Assembly (NCBI RefSeq): GCF_047249845.1
Contig: NZ_JBKTWO010000009.1
Span: forward strand, 1 to 64,000
Direction of reading: 5' to 3'
Origin: Thomasclavelia sp047249845
GTDB lineage: Bacteria > Bacillota_I > Bacilli_A > Erysipelotrichales > Coprobacillaceae
DNA length: 64,000 nucleotides
The translations under genes were made by a program, and so were the position numbers. The notes beneath the pieces were generated by a model. The model made no database searches. It was not told the DNA's origin and saw only the letters and a list, made by a program, of their open reading frames with translations. Positions 36,406 through 46,231 of the stretch are shown piece by piece; the first letter of the stretch is position 1, and each line of letters starts with the position of its first letter.

Positions 36406-37620
36406 ATGATGAAAGAAAAAGTTATTCTTGCTTATTCCGGGGGACTTGATACAACTGCTATTATTCCTTGGTTAAAAGAAAATTATGATTATGAAGTTGT
36501 TTGTTGTTGTATTGATGTTGGACAGGCTGATGAATTAGACGGTTTAGAAGAACGCGCTAAAGCTTGTGGAGCAACAAAACTTTATATTAAAAATGTTGTT
36601 GATGAATATGTAAAAGATTACATTATCCCAACAGTTCAAGCTGATGCTGTATTTGAATATAAGTATTTATTAGGTACTGCTACTGCAAGACCTTTAATTG
36701 CAAAAGTATTAGTTGATCTTGCTCGCCAAGAAGGAGCAACTGCAATTTGTCATGGTGCAACAGGTAAAGGAAATGATCAAATTCGTTTTGAACTTGGAAT
36801 CAAAGCTTTAGCACCTGATTTAAAAATTATTGCTGCCTGGCGTGATCCTAAATGGGATATGGATTCTCGTGAATCAGAAATTGAATATTGTAAAGCTCAT
36901 GGAATCAATCTACCATTTTCTGTAGATTCAAGTTATTCACGTGATCGTAACATTTGGCATATTTCTCATGAAGGTCTAGAGCTTGAAAATCCTGAAAATA
37001 CTCCAAATTATGATCATCTATTAGTGCTATCAACAGCACCTGAAAATGCTCCTGATAAAGCTGAACATGTTGAAATCGAATGGGTAAAAGGTGTTCCAGT
37101 AAAATTAAATGGAAAAGAAATGTCTTTAACTGCAATTCTTGAAGAGTTAAATGAAATTGGTGGCCGCAATGGTGTTGGTATAGTTGATATTGTTGAAAAC
37201 CGTGTTGTGGGAATGAAATCACGTGGAGTATATGAAACACCTGGAGGAACAATTTTAATGGAGGCCCATCGTCAACTAGAAGAATTAGTTCTAGATCGTG
37301 AAACATTAAAATATAAACGTTTAGTTTCAGTAGAATTCGCAGAATTAGTATATGCTGCTAAATGGTTTTCACCGCTACGTGAAGCTTTAACTGCTTTTGT
37401 TGATAAAACTCAAGAAGTCGTGAGTGGAACTACAAAGTTTAGATTATATAAAGGTAATATTATTAAAGAAGGAACAACTTCACCATATTCATTATATGAT
37501 GAAGATATCGCTAGTTTTGCAACTGGTGAACTATATGATCATCATGATGCTGAAGGATTTATTACTTTATATGGTTTATCAACTAAAGTTAGAGCGATGA
37601 AATTAAATAATAAAAAATAA
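36406..37620 (+). CDS. argG: Argininosuccinate synthase
   Basis: A 404-residue enzyme joining citrulline and aspartate with ATP. The N-terminal P-loop-like motif AYSGGLDTTAIIPWL is intact, as are the ATGKGNDQIRFE and SRESEIEY regions. AGGGGG precedes two adjacent ATG codons (36406 and 36409); the first is used here. argH follows after 41 bases. With argCJB and argF in the window, it completes most of the arginine route. Confidence 0.96.
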   Translation: MMKEKVILAYSGGLDTTAIIPWLKENYDYEVVCCCIDVGQADELDGLEERAKACGATKLYIKNVVDEYVKDYIIPTVQADAVFEYKYLLGTATARPLIAKVLVDLARQEGATAICHGATGKGNDQIRFELGIKALAPDLKIIAAWRDPKWDMDSRESEIEYCKAHGINLPFSVDSSYSRDRNIWHISHEGLELENPENTPNYDHLLVLSTAPENAPDKAEHVEIEWVKGVPVKLNGKEMSLTAILEELNEIGGRNGVGIVDIVENRVVGMKSRGVYETPGGTILMEAHRQLEELVLDRETLKYKRLVSVEFAELVYAAKWFSPLREALTAFVDKTQEVVSGTTKFRLYKGNIIKEGTTSPYSLYDEDIASFATGELYDHHDAEGFITLYGLSTKVRAMKLNNKK

Positions 37621-37640
37621 AAAAGGGCTATAGCCCTTTT
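37621..37640 (+). terminator. Weak hairpin between argG and argH
   Basis: AAAAGGGCTATAGCCCTTTT is a perfect palindrome just after the argG stop. It can fold as an 8-bp stem with a TATA loop but has few T residues after it. Partial termination or mRNA protection between the two genes is likely. Confidence 0.5.
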
Positions 37641-37661
37641 ATTATAATAGGAGGAAATAAA

Positions 37662-39050
37662 ATGAATTTATGGGGTGGCAGATTTACTAAGCCAACTAAT
37701 CAGTTAGTGTATGATTTTAATGCATCAATTAATTTCGATCAAACTTTTTATCAACAAGACATCCAGGGTAGTATTGCTCATGTTAAGATGCTGACAAAGC
37801 AAAATATTTTAACTCAAGAAGAAGGTCAACAAATCGAAACTGCACTTAACCAAATTTTAATAGATATTAACAATGGTGATCTTAAAATCGATAATTCACA
37901 AGAAGATATCCACAGTTTTGTAGAATCAACTTTAATTGAAAGAATTGGAGCTACAGGTAAAAAATTACATACTGGCAGAAGCAGAAATGATCAAGTAGCA
38001 CTAGACATGCGTTTATATACTCGTGACCAAATTATTATGATGAATACGTTAGTTCATAATCTTTTAACAACAATAAATGAAATCATGAAAGAACACTTAA
38101 ATACGATTATGCCAGGATTCACACATTTACAAAAAGCTCAGCCTATTACTTTAGCCCATCATTTAGGAGCTTACTTTGAAATGTTTAAACGTGACAGCAG
38201 CCGTTTAGAAGATATCTATACTCGTATGAACATATGCCCTTTGGGATCAGGTGCATTAGCTGGTACAACTTATCCCCTAGATCGCGAATATACTGCTCAA
38301 CTTCTAGGCTTTGATGGCCCTTGTTTAAATAGTATTGATGGTGTCAGTGATCGTGATTATTTAATTGAATTATTAAGTGCAATGTCTACAATGATGATGC
38401 ATATGTCAAGAATTAGTGAAGAAATAATAATCTGGAATACAAATGAATACCAGTTCGTTGAACTAGATGATACTTTTTCGACTGGTTCTTCAATAATGCC
38501 ACAAAAGAAAAATCCTGATATTGCAGAATTAATACGAGGTAAAACTGGTCGTGTATATGGTGCCCTTACTAGTTTACTTACAACTATGAAAGGTTTACCA
38601 CTGGCATACAATAAAGATATGCAAGAAGATAAAGAATTAGTTTTTGATGCTTTAACAACAACTAAAGGATGTTTACAGTTATTAAATGATATGTTGAAAT
38701 CAACAACTTTTAATAAACAAAAAATGCGCAAATCTGCAACTGGTGGTTTTACTAATGCTACTGATGCTGCAGATTATCTAGTAAACAAAGGGGTTCCATT
38801 TAGAGATGCTCATGGAATCATTGGTCGATTAGTTTTATATGCAATTGAACAAAATAAGGATTTAGATGATTTGAGTATTGATGAATTTAAAACTATTTGT
38901 GATGTATTTGATGAAGATATCTATGAAGTTATTAGTGTTGAAACATGTGTTAATAAGCGTAATACTATTGGTGCTCCAGGTATTGAGGCCATGAAACAAG
39001 TTATTGCTTTAAATGATATCTATTTAAATGAAGGTAAAGGTTCAAAATAA
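37662..39050 (+). CDS. argH: Argininosuccinate lyase
   Basis: A 462-residue lyase that releases arginine and fumarate. Fumarase/aspartase superfamily motifs are present: TGRSRNDQVA near residue 105, TSAM-like region HLGAYFEM, and the signature GSSIMPQKKNPD near residue 281. AGGAGG precedes the ATG. It is co-transcribed with argG and ends at a good terminator. Confidence 0.96.
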   Translation: MNLWGGRFTKPTNQLVYDFNASINFDQTFYQQDIQGSIAHVKMLTKQNILTQEEGQQIETALNQILIDINNGDLKIDNSQEDIHSFVESTLIERIGATGKKLHTGRSRNDQVALDMRLYTRDQIIMMNTLVHNLLTTINEIMKEHLNTIMPGFTHLQKAQPITLAHHLGAYFEMFKRDSSRLEDIYTRMNICPLGSGALAGTTYPLDREYTAQLLGFDGPCLNSIDGVSDRDYLIELLSAMSTMMMHMSRISEEIIIWNTNEYQFVELDDTFSTGSSIMPQKKNPDIAELIRGKTGRVYGALTSLLTTMKGLPLAYNKDMQEDKELVFDALTTTKGCLQLLNDMLKSTTFNKQKMRKSATGGFTNATDAADYLVNKGVPFRDAHGIIGRLVLYAIEQNKDLDDLSIDEFKTICDVFDEDIYEVISVETCVNKRNTIGAPGIEAMKQVIALNDIYLNEGKGSK

Positions 39051-39063
39051 ATGAACCTTTTTT
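39036..39063 (+). terminator. Terminator after argH
   Basis: A 9-bp stem AAAGGTTCA / TGAACCTTT with a 7-base loop followed by further T residues; the stop codon is in the loop. Confidence 0.8.
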
Positions 39064-39071
39064 CATATAAT

Positions 39072-39136
39072 AAATTCTTACAATTTTCTTAAATATCAAC
39101 ATTAAATTTGTTTTTTTATTCAAAATAAGCTAAGAT
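39072..39136 (+). promoter_or_regulatory. Response-regulator box and promoter of the two-component operon
   Basis: Plus-strand 39072-39091 is the reverse complement of TAAGAAAATTGTAAGAATTT, two TAAGAA units 11 bases apart, as OmpR-family regulators prefer. TTGTTT (39108-39113) and TAAGAT (39131-39136) follow with a 17-base spacer. A 19/20 copy of the box lies at 45591-45610 before the vanZ-like operon. Autoregulation and a small regulon are inferred. Confidence 0.65.
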
Positions 39137-39154
39137 GAAAAATGAGGTGATACT

Positions 39155-39847
39155 ATGGCATATAATATTTTAGTAGTTGATGATGAACAATCAATTGCTG
39201 ATTTAGTTGAATTATATTTGCAAAATGAAAGTTACCATGTTTTTAAATATTATCATGGTCAAGATGCATTAAACAGTTTACAAAAAAATCATTATGATCT
39301 AGCCATTTTAGATGTTATGATGCCAGATCTAGATGGTTTTAGTTTATTAAAAGAAATCCGAAAAAATCATTTTTTCCCTGTAATCATGTTAACAGCCAAA
39401 AGTAATGATTTAGATAAAATAAATGGTTTAACATTAGGAGCTGATGATTATCTAACCAAACCTTTTAATCCCTTAGAGTTAGCAGCTAGAGTAAAGACTC
39501 AATTAAGACGCTATCTTCGTTATAATGCCAATGAAGCAATTGCAAATCAGCAAATATATGACTTTAATGGTTTAATGATCAATAATGATAATCATAAATG
39601 TACACTTTATGATCAGCCTTTAAATCTTACTCCGTTAGAATTTTCTATTTTATGGTATTTATGTAGTAAAAAAGGTAGTGTTGTAACATCTGAAGAACTC
39701 TTTGAAGCTGTTTGGCAAGAAAAATATTTAGACAATAACAATACTGTTATGGCTCATGTAGCAAGATTACGTGAAAAGATGAATGAAAATGCCCGTAAAC
39801 CAAAATTCATCAAAACAGTCTGGGGAGTTGGTTATACCATTGAGTAA
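39155..39847 (+). CDS. OmpR/VanR-type response regulator
   Basis: A 230-residue regulator with a receiver domain (phosphoacceptor Asp in LAILDVMMPD, near residue 52, and Lys in DDYLTKPF) and a C-terminal winged helix (about 130-228; ELFEAVWQEKYLDNNNTVMA). It is partnered with the kinase gene that overlaps its stop codon. Similarity is to the VanR group. Candidate targets are its own promoter and the vanZ-like operon at 45.7 kb. Confidence 0.92.
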   Translation: MAYNILVVDDEQSIADLVELYLQNESYHVFKYYHGQDALNSLQKNHYDLAILDVMMPDLDGFSLLKEIRKNHFFPVIMLTAKSNDLDKINGLTLGADDYLTKPFNPLELAARVKTQLRRYLRYNANEAIANQQIYDFNGLMINNDNHKCTLYDQPLNLTPLEFSILWYLCSKKGSVVTSEELFEAVWQEKYLDNNNTVMAHVARLREKMNENARKPKFIKTVWGVGYTIE

Positions 39848-40925
39848 TTCACATTTTAAAAAAAGTTTAACTGCTAACCTATTTAAAAAGATAGCTGTTA
39901 CAATTGGTATTTCAGTAATTACATTTATCATTTTATTTGTCTATTCTTATGAAGTTTATCATCAATATGTCTGGCAAGAATATGATTTCGTTTATCAGCT
40001 TGCTCAATTTATCAAAGATAACTTACTTGCAATATCAATAAGTCTTGTCGCTCTCGACACAATTATTATCTTTTGGCTTAGATATCGAGAATCTCTACAA
40101 TATATCGAAAAAATGTTGGAAGCAGGAAAAACTTTAGTTGAAGATAATGACAGGTTGATTAGTCTTCCATTTGAGTTAAAGGAAATTGAAGATCAAATGA
40201 ATCAAATAAAAAAAGATTCTTTAAATAATAAAGCAGCTATAAAACAATCTGAAAAACAAAGAAATGATTTATTACTATATTTAGCACATGACTTAAAAAC
40301 TCCTTTAACTTCAATTGTTGGATATTTAGATCTCTTAAATAATCAGTCTAATTTATCAACCGAAGAAATAAAAAATTATATTAAAGTAGCCTATGATAAA
40401 TCAATACGTTTAGAAGAATTAATAGAAGAGTTTTTTTCGATTGCTAAATATAATTTAAGCGATATAACTTTAGAAAAACAATCTGTTAATTTATCAATCA
40501 TGTTAGCTCAAATAACATATGAATTCATGCCATTATACCGTGAAAAAAACCTTGAATGTATTAGTGAAATTGAAGATAATCTTACTCTATCAATTGATAT
40601 AAATCAATTTGAAAGAGTTTTTGATAATCTTATTCGTAATGCTATCAATTATAGTAATAAAGATTCAAAGATTACAATTACTGCTAAAAAAGAAAATAAT
40701 TATATTTTAATTAAGTTATCAAATTCTATTAATAACATTGATAAAAATAAACTAAAACATATCTTCGAGCCCTTCGTTCGTCTCGATGAATCACGAAACA
40801 GTAAAACTGGCGGCTCTGGTTTAGGACTCGCAATAACAAAAAAGATAATTGAGTTACATAATGGTACGATTCATGCAGATTTAAATAATAACTTAATTAC
40901 TTTTACTGTTAAATTACCATTATAA
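39840..40925 (+). CDS. VanS-like sensor histidine kinase
   Basis: A 361-residue kinase. TTG at 39840 overlaps the regulator stop (ATTGAGTAA) and is the best start; the frame extends back to 39783 but that would lie deep inside the regulator gene. Two membrane segments (about 17-36 and 60-77) bracket a short outer loop. The H-box YLAHDLKTPL, N-box FDNLIRNAINY and G-box GGSGLGLAI are intact. The small outer loop suggests sensing in or at the membrane. Confidence 0.88.
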   Translation: MSNSHFKKSLTANLFKKIAVTIGISVITFIILFVYSYEVYHQYVWQEYDFVYQLAQFIKDNLLAISISLVALDTIIIFWLRYRESLQYIEKMLEAGKTLVEDNDRLISLPFELKEIEDQMNQIKKDSLNNKAAIKQSEKQRNDLLLYLAHDLKTPLTSIVGYLDLLNNQSNLSTEEIKNYIKVAYDKSIRLEELIEEFFSIAKYNLSDITLEKQSVNLSIMLAQITYEFMPLYREKNLECISEIEDNLTLSIDINQFERVFDNLIRNAINYSNKDSKITITAKKENNYILIKLSNSINNIDKNKLKHIFEPFVRLDESRNSKTGGSGLGLAITKKIIELHNGTIHADLNNNLITFTVKLPL

Positions 40926-41094
40926 ATAATTTATATGTATTTGTTAAAAAATTGATTATTTAATGTTAACATATTCTTACAAAAAAAGAGCTCTACAATA
41001 AGGTAATGATCTGATTCTTGTCAAGTTGAAATAAATAAAGTTTATATTAGATGATTTAGTGATAGGTCATCTTTTATTATGCTGTTATTTATAT

Positions 41095-41713
41095 ATTTAA
41101 TTCTTTAATTCTAATTGTTGATAATAGTTTTGAATCTTTTTTCTGGTATTGGATAATGCTCTATTGTTTCACTATTCAATGCCTTACCTCTTATTTCTAT
41201 TGGTGTTTGATTATTATATCTTGGAATCTTTCATGATTATAAAAATAGATATACTCTTTTATTGCTTTTTCTAATGTCTCTTTATCATGAAACTGGTTTG
41301 AATAATACATGATCCCACATAATCCCTCAGTAGGTCTGTTATCTACACAACAGCCGACCCTAGACATACTCTATATCATTTCATTCTCTTTTAGCTTTCC
41401 TTGAAACACTTTACCTATGTACTAAAATCCTCTAGCTGGGTGGTAAATAGATCTAGCACCTGGGTTTGCTTCTATTGATTTATCAAAGATATCGTACTAA
41501 TTTATTAGGATTAATTACTATACCTCTATCATATAAATCTATAATAGCACTTAAATACAATTTTTCAGAGATTCCTATAATTTTAAATTCTGTAACATCT
41601 GTTGCCCATTTCTCATTTGGTTTCATTGCATAAAAATCTCTTTTTAAAATATTTTCTGCTATAGTTTTATTATACTTCTTCTTTTTTTGGTGAATCACTG
41701 ATTTAACGCCCAT
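41095..41713 (-). pseudogene. IS3-family OrfB (integrase core) remnant
   Basis: An open piece (41483-41713) contains KPNEKWATDVTEFKI and LYLSAIIDLYDRGI, the start of the DDE integrase core with its first Asp. Past the break, SIYHPARGF, then a stop, then YIGKVFQGKLKENEMI, SMSRVGCCVDNRP and YIYFYNHERFQ continue the family pattern in changing frames. The second DDE region reads HPARGF where HSDRGxQ is usual, so the active-site Asp is lost. Confidence 0.75.
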
Positions 41714-41799
41714 ATCATTCTTCTATATCACAGAATGTGATAAAACCTTTCATCGTATTCTAGTATCAATTATGTTAATTCTTCATTAATAAGTTTGCT

Positions 41800-42173
41800 C
41801 TTTGTTATTTTTCTTGATTTAGTCATATATATTCCCTTGTGAATTATAATCCCTTAACTTTATATGACTATTATAAAAGCCCATTTTCTTAAAGTCTCGC
41901 AAGAGGAAATATCATATTTTAATGCGATATCAATTAACGAACCATCACCATTAAGATAGACAGTAACAACTTCCTCTTTAAACTCTTTAGAGCAACTACT
42001 GATATGCTGTTTTGGAAGAAAACCTATTTTCCCTTACTTTTCATAGATTTCCACCCAGCCATATACTCCTCAACCCTAAATCAATACATAATTATGGCAT
42101 TCTTTTTTCCACTTTTAAAATCAAAAACTGCATTAATCTTTTGGTTTATTGAAAATTTGTTTTTTCTGCTCAA
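41800..42173 (-). pseudogene. IS3-family OrfA (helix-turn-helix) remnant
   Basis: From a TTG at 42173 with GGAGG upstream, SRKNKFSINQKINAVFDFKS is readable. After stops it continues as FLPKQHISSCSKEFKEEVV, LNGDGSLIDIALKYDISS and CETLRKW, then a shifted YNSHIKLRDYNSQGNIYMTK. This is the OrfA plan of IS3 relatives in Clostridia. Several breaks make it non-functional. Confidence 0.65.
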
Positions 42174-42383
42174 AAGAAAACACCTCCAAGGTAGACAATG
42201 TTTTTTTATTTACATTGTCTACTTTAGAGGCATCATATCAAATCAGTTCCTTTTTATATTATGATAAATAAACTAAGAAATAATCCAATAAATATCGTAT
42301 ACAAATATTTGTATTTTAATTTTATCCAATAATAAAAATTATTTGAATATTCTTACTAAAGTATTATAAATCAGTTAAACGAC

Positions 42384-44471
42384 TTATTTATCAATCTCAA
42401 TCATTCTTTCAAATTCATTGATAGATACAGGTTTTGAAATAACATAACCTTGAATATAATCACATGCTGTTTTGCTTAAAAATTCCATTTGTTGTTTTGA
42501 TTCAATTCCTTCAGCTACTGTTAACATATTTAATGCTTGTGTCATATCAATTATACTTTTAACGATAATATTCTCTTTTTTATTTTCCATCATTTCTGAT
42601 GAAAAAAAGGCTCTGTCAAGTTTAACAATATCCAATTCTAAATCTTTTAATAAATTAAGTGAAGAATAGCCACTTCCAAAATCATCCATTGAACATTTAA
42701 ATCCAGCTTGATGAATTTTTTTAATAATTTTGCTAAACATTTCTGGATCTTCAAATACCATCGTTTCAGTTAATTCAATTTCTATATATTTAGAAGGTAT
42801 ATCATATTCATTTTTTATTCTAATATATTCTTTAAAAAAATCATTATTTACAAAATGGGCTCTTGACATATTAACAGAAATAGGATGGATTTCTTTTCCC
42901 GCATTTAGCCATTTCCTAATCAAATTACAAACTTCTTCAAAAACATAAAGATCTATATCTATAATAAATCCATTCCTTTCAAATAAAGGAATAAATTCAG
43001 CTGGTGATAATAATCCTCTAATTGGATGAATCCATCTAATTAAAGCTTCAGCCCCATATATTTTTTTTGACTTTAATGAATACTTAGGTTGTAAATATAT
43101 TTGAAACTCTTTCTTTTTTAAAGAATCCCTCATAATATTTTCTATTTCTTTTTCCTGTAATAATATAGAACGAATTTCATCAGTATAATAATAACATGCA
43201 CATAAATCCGACTGTTTACTATTTATAGATTTCAAAGCAGTATGAGCACGATCTTCCATTGTTGTAATAGGTAGTTTAATATCGTTGATATGATAAATAC
43301 CACATATAAATGTAAGATAATATTTTAATTCTCTACTATCATTAAAATCATTAATTTGAGATATTATATTATTTAATCTCATTTCTATTTTTTGATCATT
43401 TTGTTCTTTCAAAAGAATTACAAAATTATCGGAAAATAATCTTGCCACATATTCTCCATCATTTAATAACTTGGTAATTTTTTCATAGACATATTTTAAA
43501 GTTTTATCACCTAATTCTATCCCTGCAATATCATTTATCAATTTAAATTTCTGAAGATTCAGCCAAATCATACTATATGTCTCAATCTCATTACTATTAA
43601 TAGCTTCAAAAGCAGCCTGATCAAATTTTCTACGATTAAATCCACCAGTAACCTCATCAGAATAAGCAAGCTTATGAACTGAACGATTATAGTTTTCAAG
43701 TTTTTGACTTTGTATTGTTAAATCTGTAATATCAGTATAAAGTAATAAATATATAGGATCATTATTGATCCAATCAATACATTCAGCACTAACTTTTAAA
43801 TAATATTTTTCCCCATTTTTATCTTTTGGAGCAACTATAAAAGTTTTTGAAATACCTTTACGAAAATCATCATACATAGTACATATTGTATGAAGTTCAC
43901 TAGCTTCACTAACTTCATTACATCGAAACGAAAGCTTAGTATTTTCAAACATTTTATGAAATCTTTGATTTCCATCTAAAAATTCATATCCAATATCAGT
44001 AACCTTATATTTTGATATTAGTCCTGGAAATATATTTTGTGTTACATCTTTTTCAATCTTACTTTGCATAAGATCACTAATATCCATCATAACTGAATAA
44101 GATACCTGGTATCCATTAACATATTCATCAATAAAATGAGCTACGAGATGAATCCAAATTTTTCTACCATCTTTATGTCTCATTCGTCCTATATATGTAT
44201 ATCCACTATCTCCATTTTTTAATGCAGTTGCAACAATTGTCCCCAATTCTTCCCAACCCTCTGGATCATCAGCATAATATAAATCAGGCCGATTTTTAAA
44301 CAATCTAACATATTCTTCCTTATCATATCCAAACATTTCATAATAACGATTATTTGCTGCTACCAATGTAAAATGCTCATCTAATAAATGTTTACTAACA
44401 CTTATATTTAACGATTCTGTTATATAGTGGCTTTCAATGCCTTTTGATAATATGGCTATCTCCTCTTCCAT
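42384..44471 (-). CDS. PAS-PAS-GGDEF-EAL cyclic-di-GMP protein
   Basis: A 695-residue soluble signalling protein. Two PAS-like domains (about 20-135 and 150-255) precede a GGDEF-type domain (about 265-425) whose signature is replaced (ARLFSDNFVILL), so cyclase activity is unlikely. The EAL domain (about 440-690) keeps YGAEALIRW, the ELTET metal residues, and DDFGSGYSSL, so it probably degrades c-di-GMP. It follows a TetR gene by 25 bases. No clear membrane segment is seen. Confidence 0.9.
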   Translation of the reverse strand: MEEEIAILSKGIESHYITESLNISVSKHLLDEHFTLVAANNRYYEMFGYDKEEYVRLFKNRPDLYYADDPEGWEELGTIVATALKNGDSGYTYIGRMRHKDGRKIWIHLVAHFIDEYVNGYQVSYSVMMDISDLMQSKIEKDVTQNIFPGLISKYKVTDIGYEFLDGNQRFHKMFENTKLSFRCNEVSEASELHTICTMYDDFRKGISKTFIVAPKDKNGEKYYLKVSAECIDWINNDPIYLLLYTDITDLTIQSQKLENYNRSVHKLAYSDEVTGGFNRRKFDQAAFEAINSNEIETYSMIWLNLQKFKLINDIAGIELGDKTLKYVYEKITKLLNDGEYVARLFSDNFVILLKEQNDQKIEMRLNNIISQINDFNDSRELKYYLTFICGIYHINDIKLPITTMEDRAHTALKSINSKQSDLCACYYYTDEIRSILLQEKEIENIMRDSLKKKEFQIYLQPKYSLKSKKIYGAEALIRWIHPIRGLLSPAEFIPLFERNGFIIDIDLYVFEEVCNLIRKWLNAGKEIHPISVNMSRAHFVNNDFFKEYIRIKNEYDIPSKYIEIELTETMVFEDPEMFSKIIKKIHQAGFKCSMDDFGSGYSSLNLLKDLELDIVKLDRAFFSSEMMENKKENIIVKSIIDMTQALNMLTVAEGIESKQQMEFLSKTACDYIQGYVISKPVSINEFERMIEIDK

Positions 44472-44496
44472 TTTTCCTCCGACAGATGATCTAGTA

Positions 44497-45051
44497 TCAT
44501 CGTTTTACTTTAGAATTTTTAAAATAATTTCCATTTAAAAGTGATAATGTTATATCACATACTTCATCAATATTTTTTTCACCACCTTCAATAATCCAAA
44601 TTCTTAACATGATATACGTTAAATTACTAAGATAACCAACTATATAAGAAGAATCTTCCTTAGATATATTAAATACATTTCTAATATAATTACTATGTTT
44701 AAAAAAATATTCCATATTTCTTTCTAAAAATAAAAAATCAAGAGATTGTAAAAACAGCGGCTTTAAAATAACTTTTTGTTTTTCCCAAAATCTAAAATAC
44801 TTTAAAAAGAATTGAACATCTTTTTCATCTTGAATATCTAATATCTCAAACAATTTTACAAATGCATGATTTATTATATCTTCCTTTGTTTTAAAATTTG
44901 TATAAAATGTCTGTCTTGATAGCCCAGCAGTATCAGTTATTTCTTGAATAGAAATCTTTTTAAATGATTTTTCTTCCATTAGACTAATTAAAGCATCAAC
45001 TAATGCTATTCGAGAACGAACTGCTGATGGATTTTCTCTATTTTTTGACAT
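44497..45051 (-). CDS. TetR-family regulator
   Basis: A 184-residue protein with an N-terminal HTH (KKISIQEITDTAGLSRQTFYTNFKTKEDII) and a helical ligand domain. It is first in a two-gene unit with the EAL protein and may control it. The effector is unknown. The C-terminal half resembles TetR proteins that carry TetR_C-type domains in low-GC Firmicutes. Confidence 0.88.
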   Translation of the reverse strand: MSKNRENPSAVRSRIALVDALISLMEEKSFKKISIQEITDTAGLSRQTFYTNFKTKEDIINHAFVKLFEILDIQDEKDVQFFLKYFRFWEKQKVILKPLFLQSLDFLFLERNMEYFFKHSNYIRNVFNISKEDSSYIVGYLSNLTYIMLRIWIIEGGEKNIDEVCDITLSLLNGNYFKNSKVKR

Positions 45052-45590
45052 ATCATTCTCCTATTAATATCATACTATAAGTATACATGACAAAAATAAA
45101 TATTACAATTGTAAAAGTTTTTATATTTATAAAACTTTAATATATATTAAATTCAAGATTTATACTTTATATCAATCTTACCAAAAAAATTTATACGGAA
45201 TTCCTATACAAAAAACCCTTAATTTATAATAGATTAGTTAAGCATTTTTTCGTAATTATATACCTCACCTTTTTCATGTTCTTTACTAATACAGTAATCA
45301 AAATAATATATTTTTAATTAGATAAATTACTCTTTACACAATTGATTCTTGCAATATATAGGTCCTAAAATTACCATTAATATCTATTAATTCCACTTCT
45401 TGTAAACCTCATTTTTTATATTTCCTATATATCCAGAAATTTAACTTTCTTATCCTTTAATAATATTTATATAAGTAAATACATTTATAATAATTTTACA
45501 TATACTTTTTATTAGTAATTCATATTTACTTTGACGATATCCTCTTAGTATCATCATCAAGCTTGTCATATTATTATGTAATTATCATCG
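45052..45590. other. Gene-free AT-rich stretch
   Basis: No frame with a ribosome binding site was found on either strand. A 20-codon piece on the minus strand (about 45340-45405, containing EVELIDINGNFRTYILQES) looks protein-like but has no start or continuation. The right end leads into the regulator box at 45591. Confidence 0.5.
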
Positions 45591-45657
45591 TAAGAAATTT
45601 GTAAGAATTTCTTTAGTAAATGTCAATACATATCATCTTTTATCTTGTTATTATAAC
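45591..45657 (+). promoter_or_regulatory. Candidate response-regulator box and -10 before the vanZ-like operon
   Basis: TAAGAAATTTGTAAGAATTT (45591-45610) differs by one base from the box before the response regulator gene. TATAAC (45652-45657) lies 41 bases beyond it, against 39 bases in the regulator promoter. The -35 position is poor (CATATC), which fits a promoter that needs an activator. Confidence 0.6.
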
Positions 45658-45693
45658 AATGTAGAAAATATATCTAGATTGGAGGTAATATTT

Positions 45694-46218
45694 ATGGCTT
45701 TAAAAAAATTACGTTTTTCAAATATTGTCTTGGCAATTTGTACATTAGTTTATCTCTGGATATTAATTAAAATTATTTTATTAAAAAATGGTTTTATCAA
45801 CTATGGATATAATGCTAATTTTATTTTATTTGATTTTATAAATCAGTATCAAAATCAGGGATTAAGCCAAACTTTAATGATTAATATTTTTGGAAACATT
45901 GCTTTATTCATTCCTTTAAGCATTATACTAATTAACTATTTCAAATCGCTTACCTGCAGCAATATTATCTTTGCTAATTTTATTACAAGTTTATCATTTG
46001 AATTAATTCAATTATCAACAGGCTGGGGTGTATTTGATATTGATGATATCTTTTTAAATACTTTAGGTGGGATCATTGGTATAATAATTTATTATCTTAT
46101 TTCTCAAAATAAACACAATAAATTACCCTCAACTATTTTTCTAGTCAGTTTTGGAATCATTGGTTTTATAACTTTACATAGGTTTTATCCAGTATTATTA
46201 CCATCATTCATAATATAA
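45694..46218 (+). CDS. VanZ-like membrane protein
   Basis: A 174-residue protein with about five membrane segments and VanZ-family features: NIFGNIALFIPLSI, then SLSFELIQLSTGWGVFDIDDIFLNTLGGIIG. VanZ raises teicoplanin resistance in Enterococcus by an unclear route. TTG 45679 overlaps the Shine-Dalgarno GGAGG, so ATG 45694 is the start. It leads a three-gene operon and has the shared box upstream. Confidence 0.88.
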   Translation: MALKKLRFSNIVLAICTLVYLWILIKIILLKNGFINYGYNANFILFDFINQYQNQGLSQTLMINIFGNIALFIPLSIILINYFKSLTCSNIIFANFITSLSFELIQLSTGWGVFDIDDIFLNTLGGIIGIIIYYLISQNKHNKLPSTIFLVSFGIIGFITLHRFYPVLLPSFII

Positions 46219-46231
46219 AAGGAGTTTAAAT

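Larger units (their letters stand above)
41095..42230 (-). mobile_element. Decayed IS3-family insertion element
   Basis: Minus-strand reading gives OrfA and OrfB pieces of an IS3-family transposase broken by stops and frameshifts. A hairpin GTAGACAATG / CATTGTCTAC at about 42194-42224 precedes OrfA. No intact terminal repeats or target duplication could be placed, so the ends are approximate. It cannot move by itself. Confidence 0.7.

Noticed and set aside
36905..37306. 133-codon minus-strand frame
   Set aside because: It is antisense to argG, rich in His, Leu and Gln as expected from the reverse of the argG codons, with no start signals.
38357..38731. 124-codon minus-strand frame
   Set aside because: It is antisense to argH.
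42004..42264. 86-codon hydrophobic frame on the plus strand
   Set aside because: It is the reverse strand of the decayed IS3 OrfA.
45340..45405. Short protein-like stretch on the minus strand
   Set aside because: About 20 codons only, stops on both sides and no start; chance is likely.
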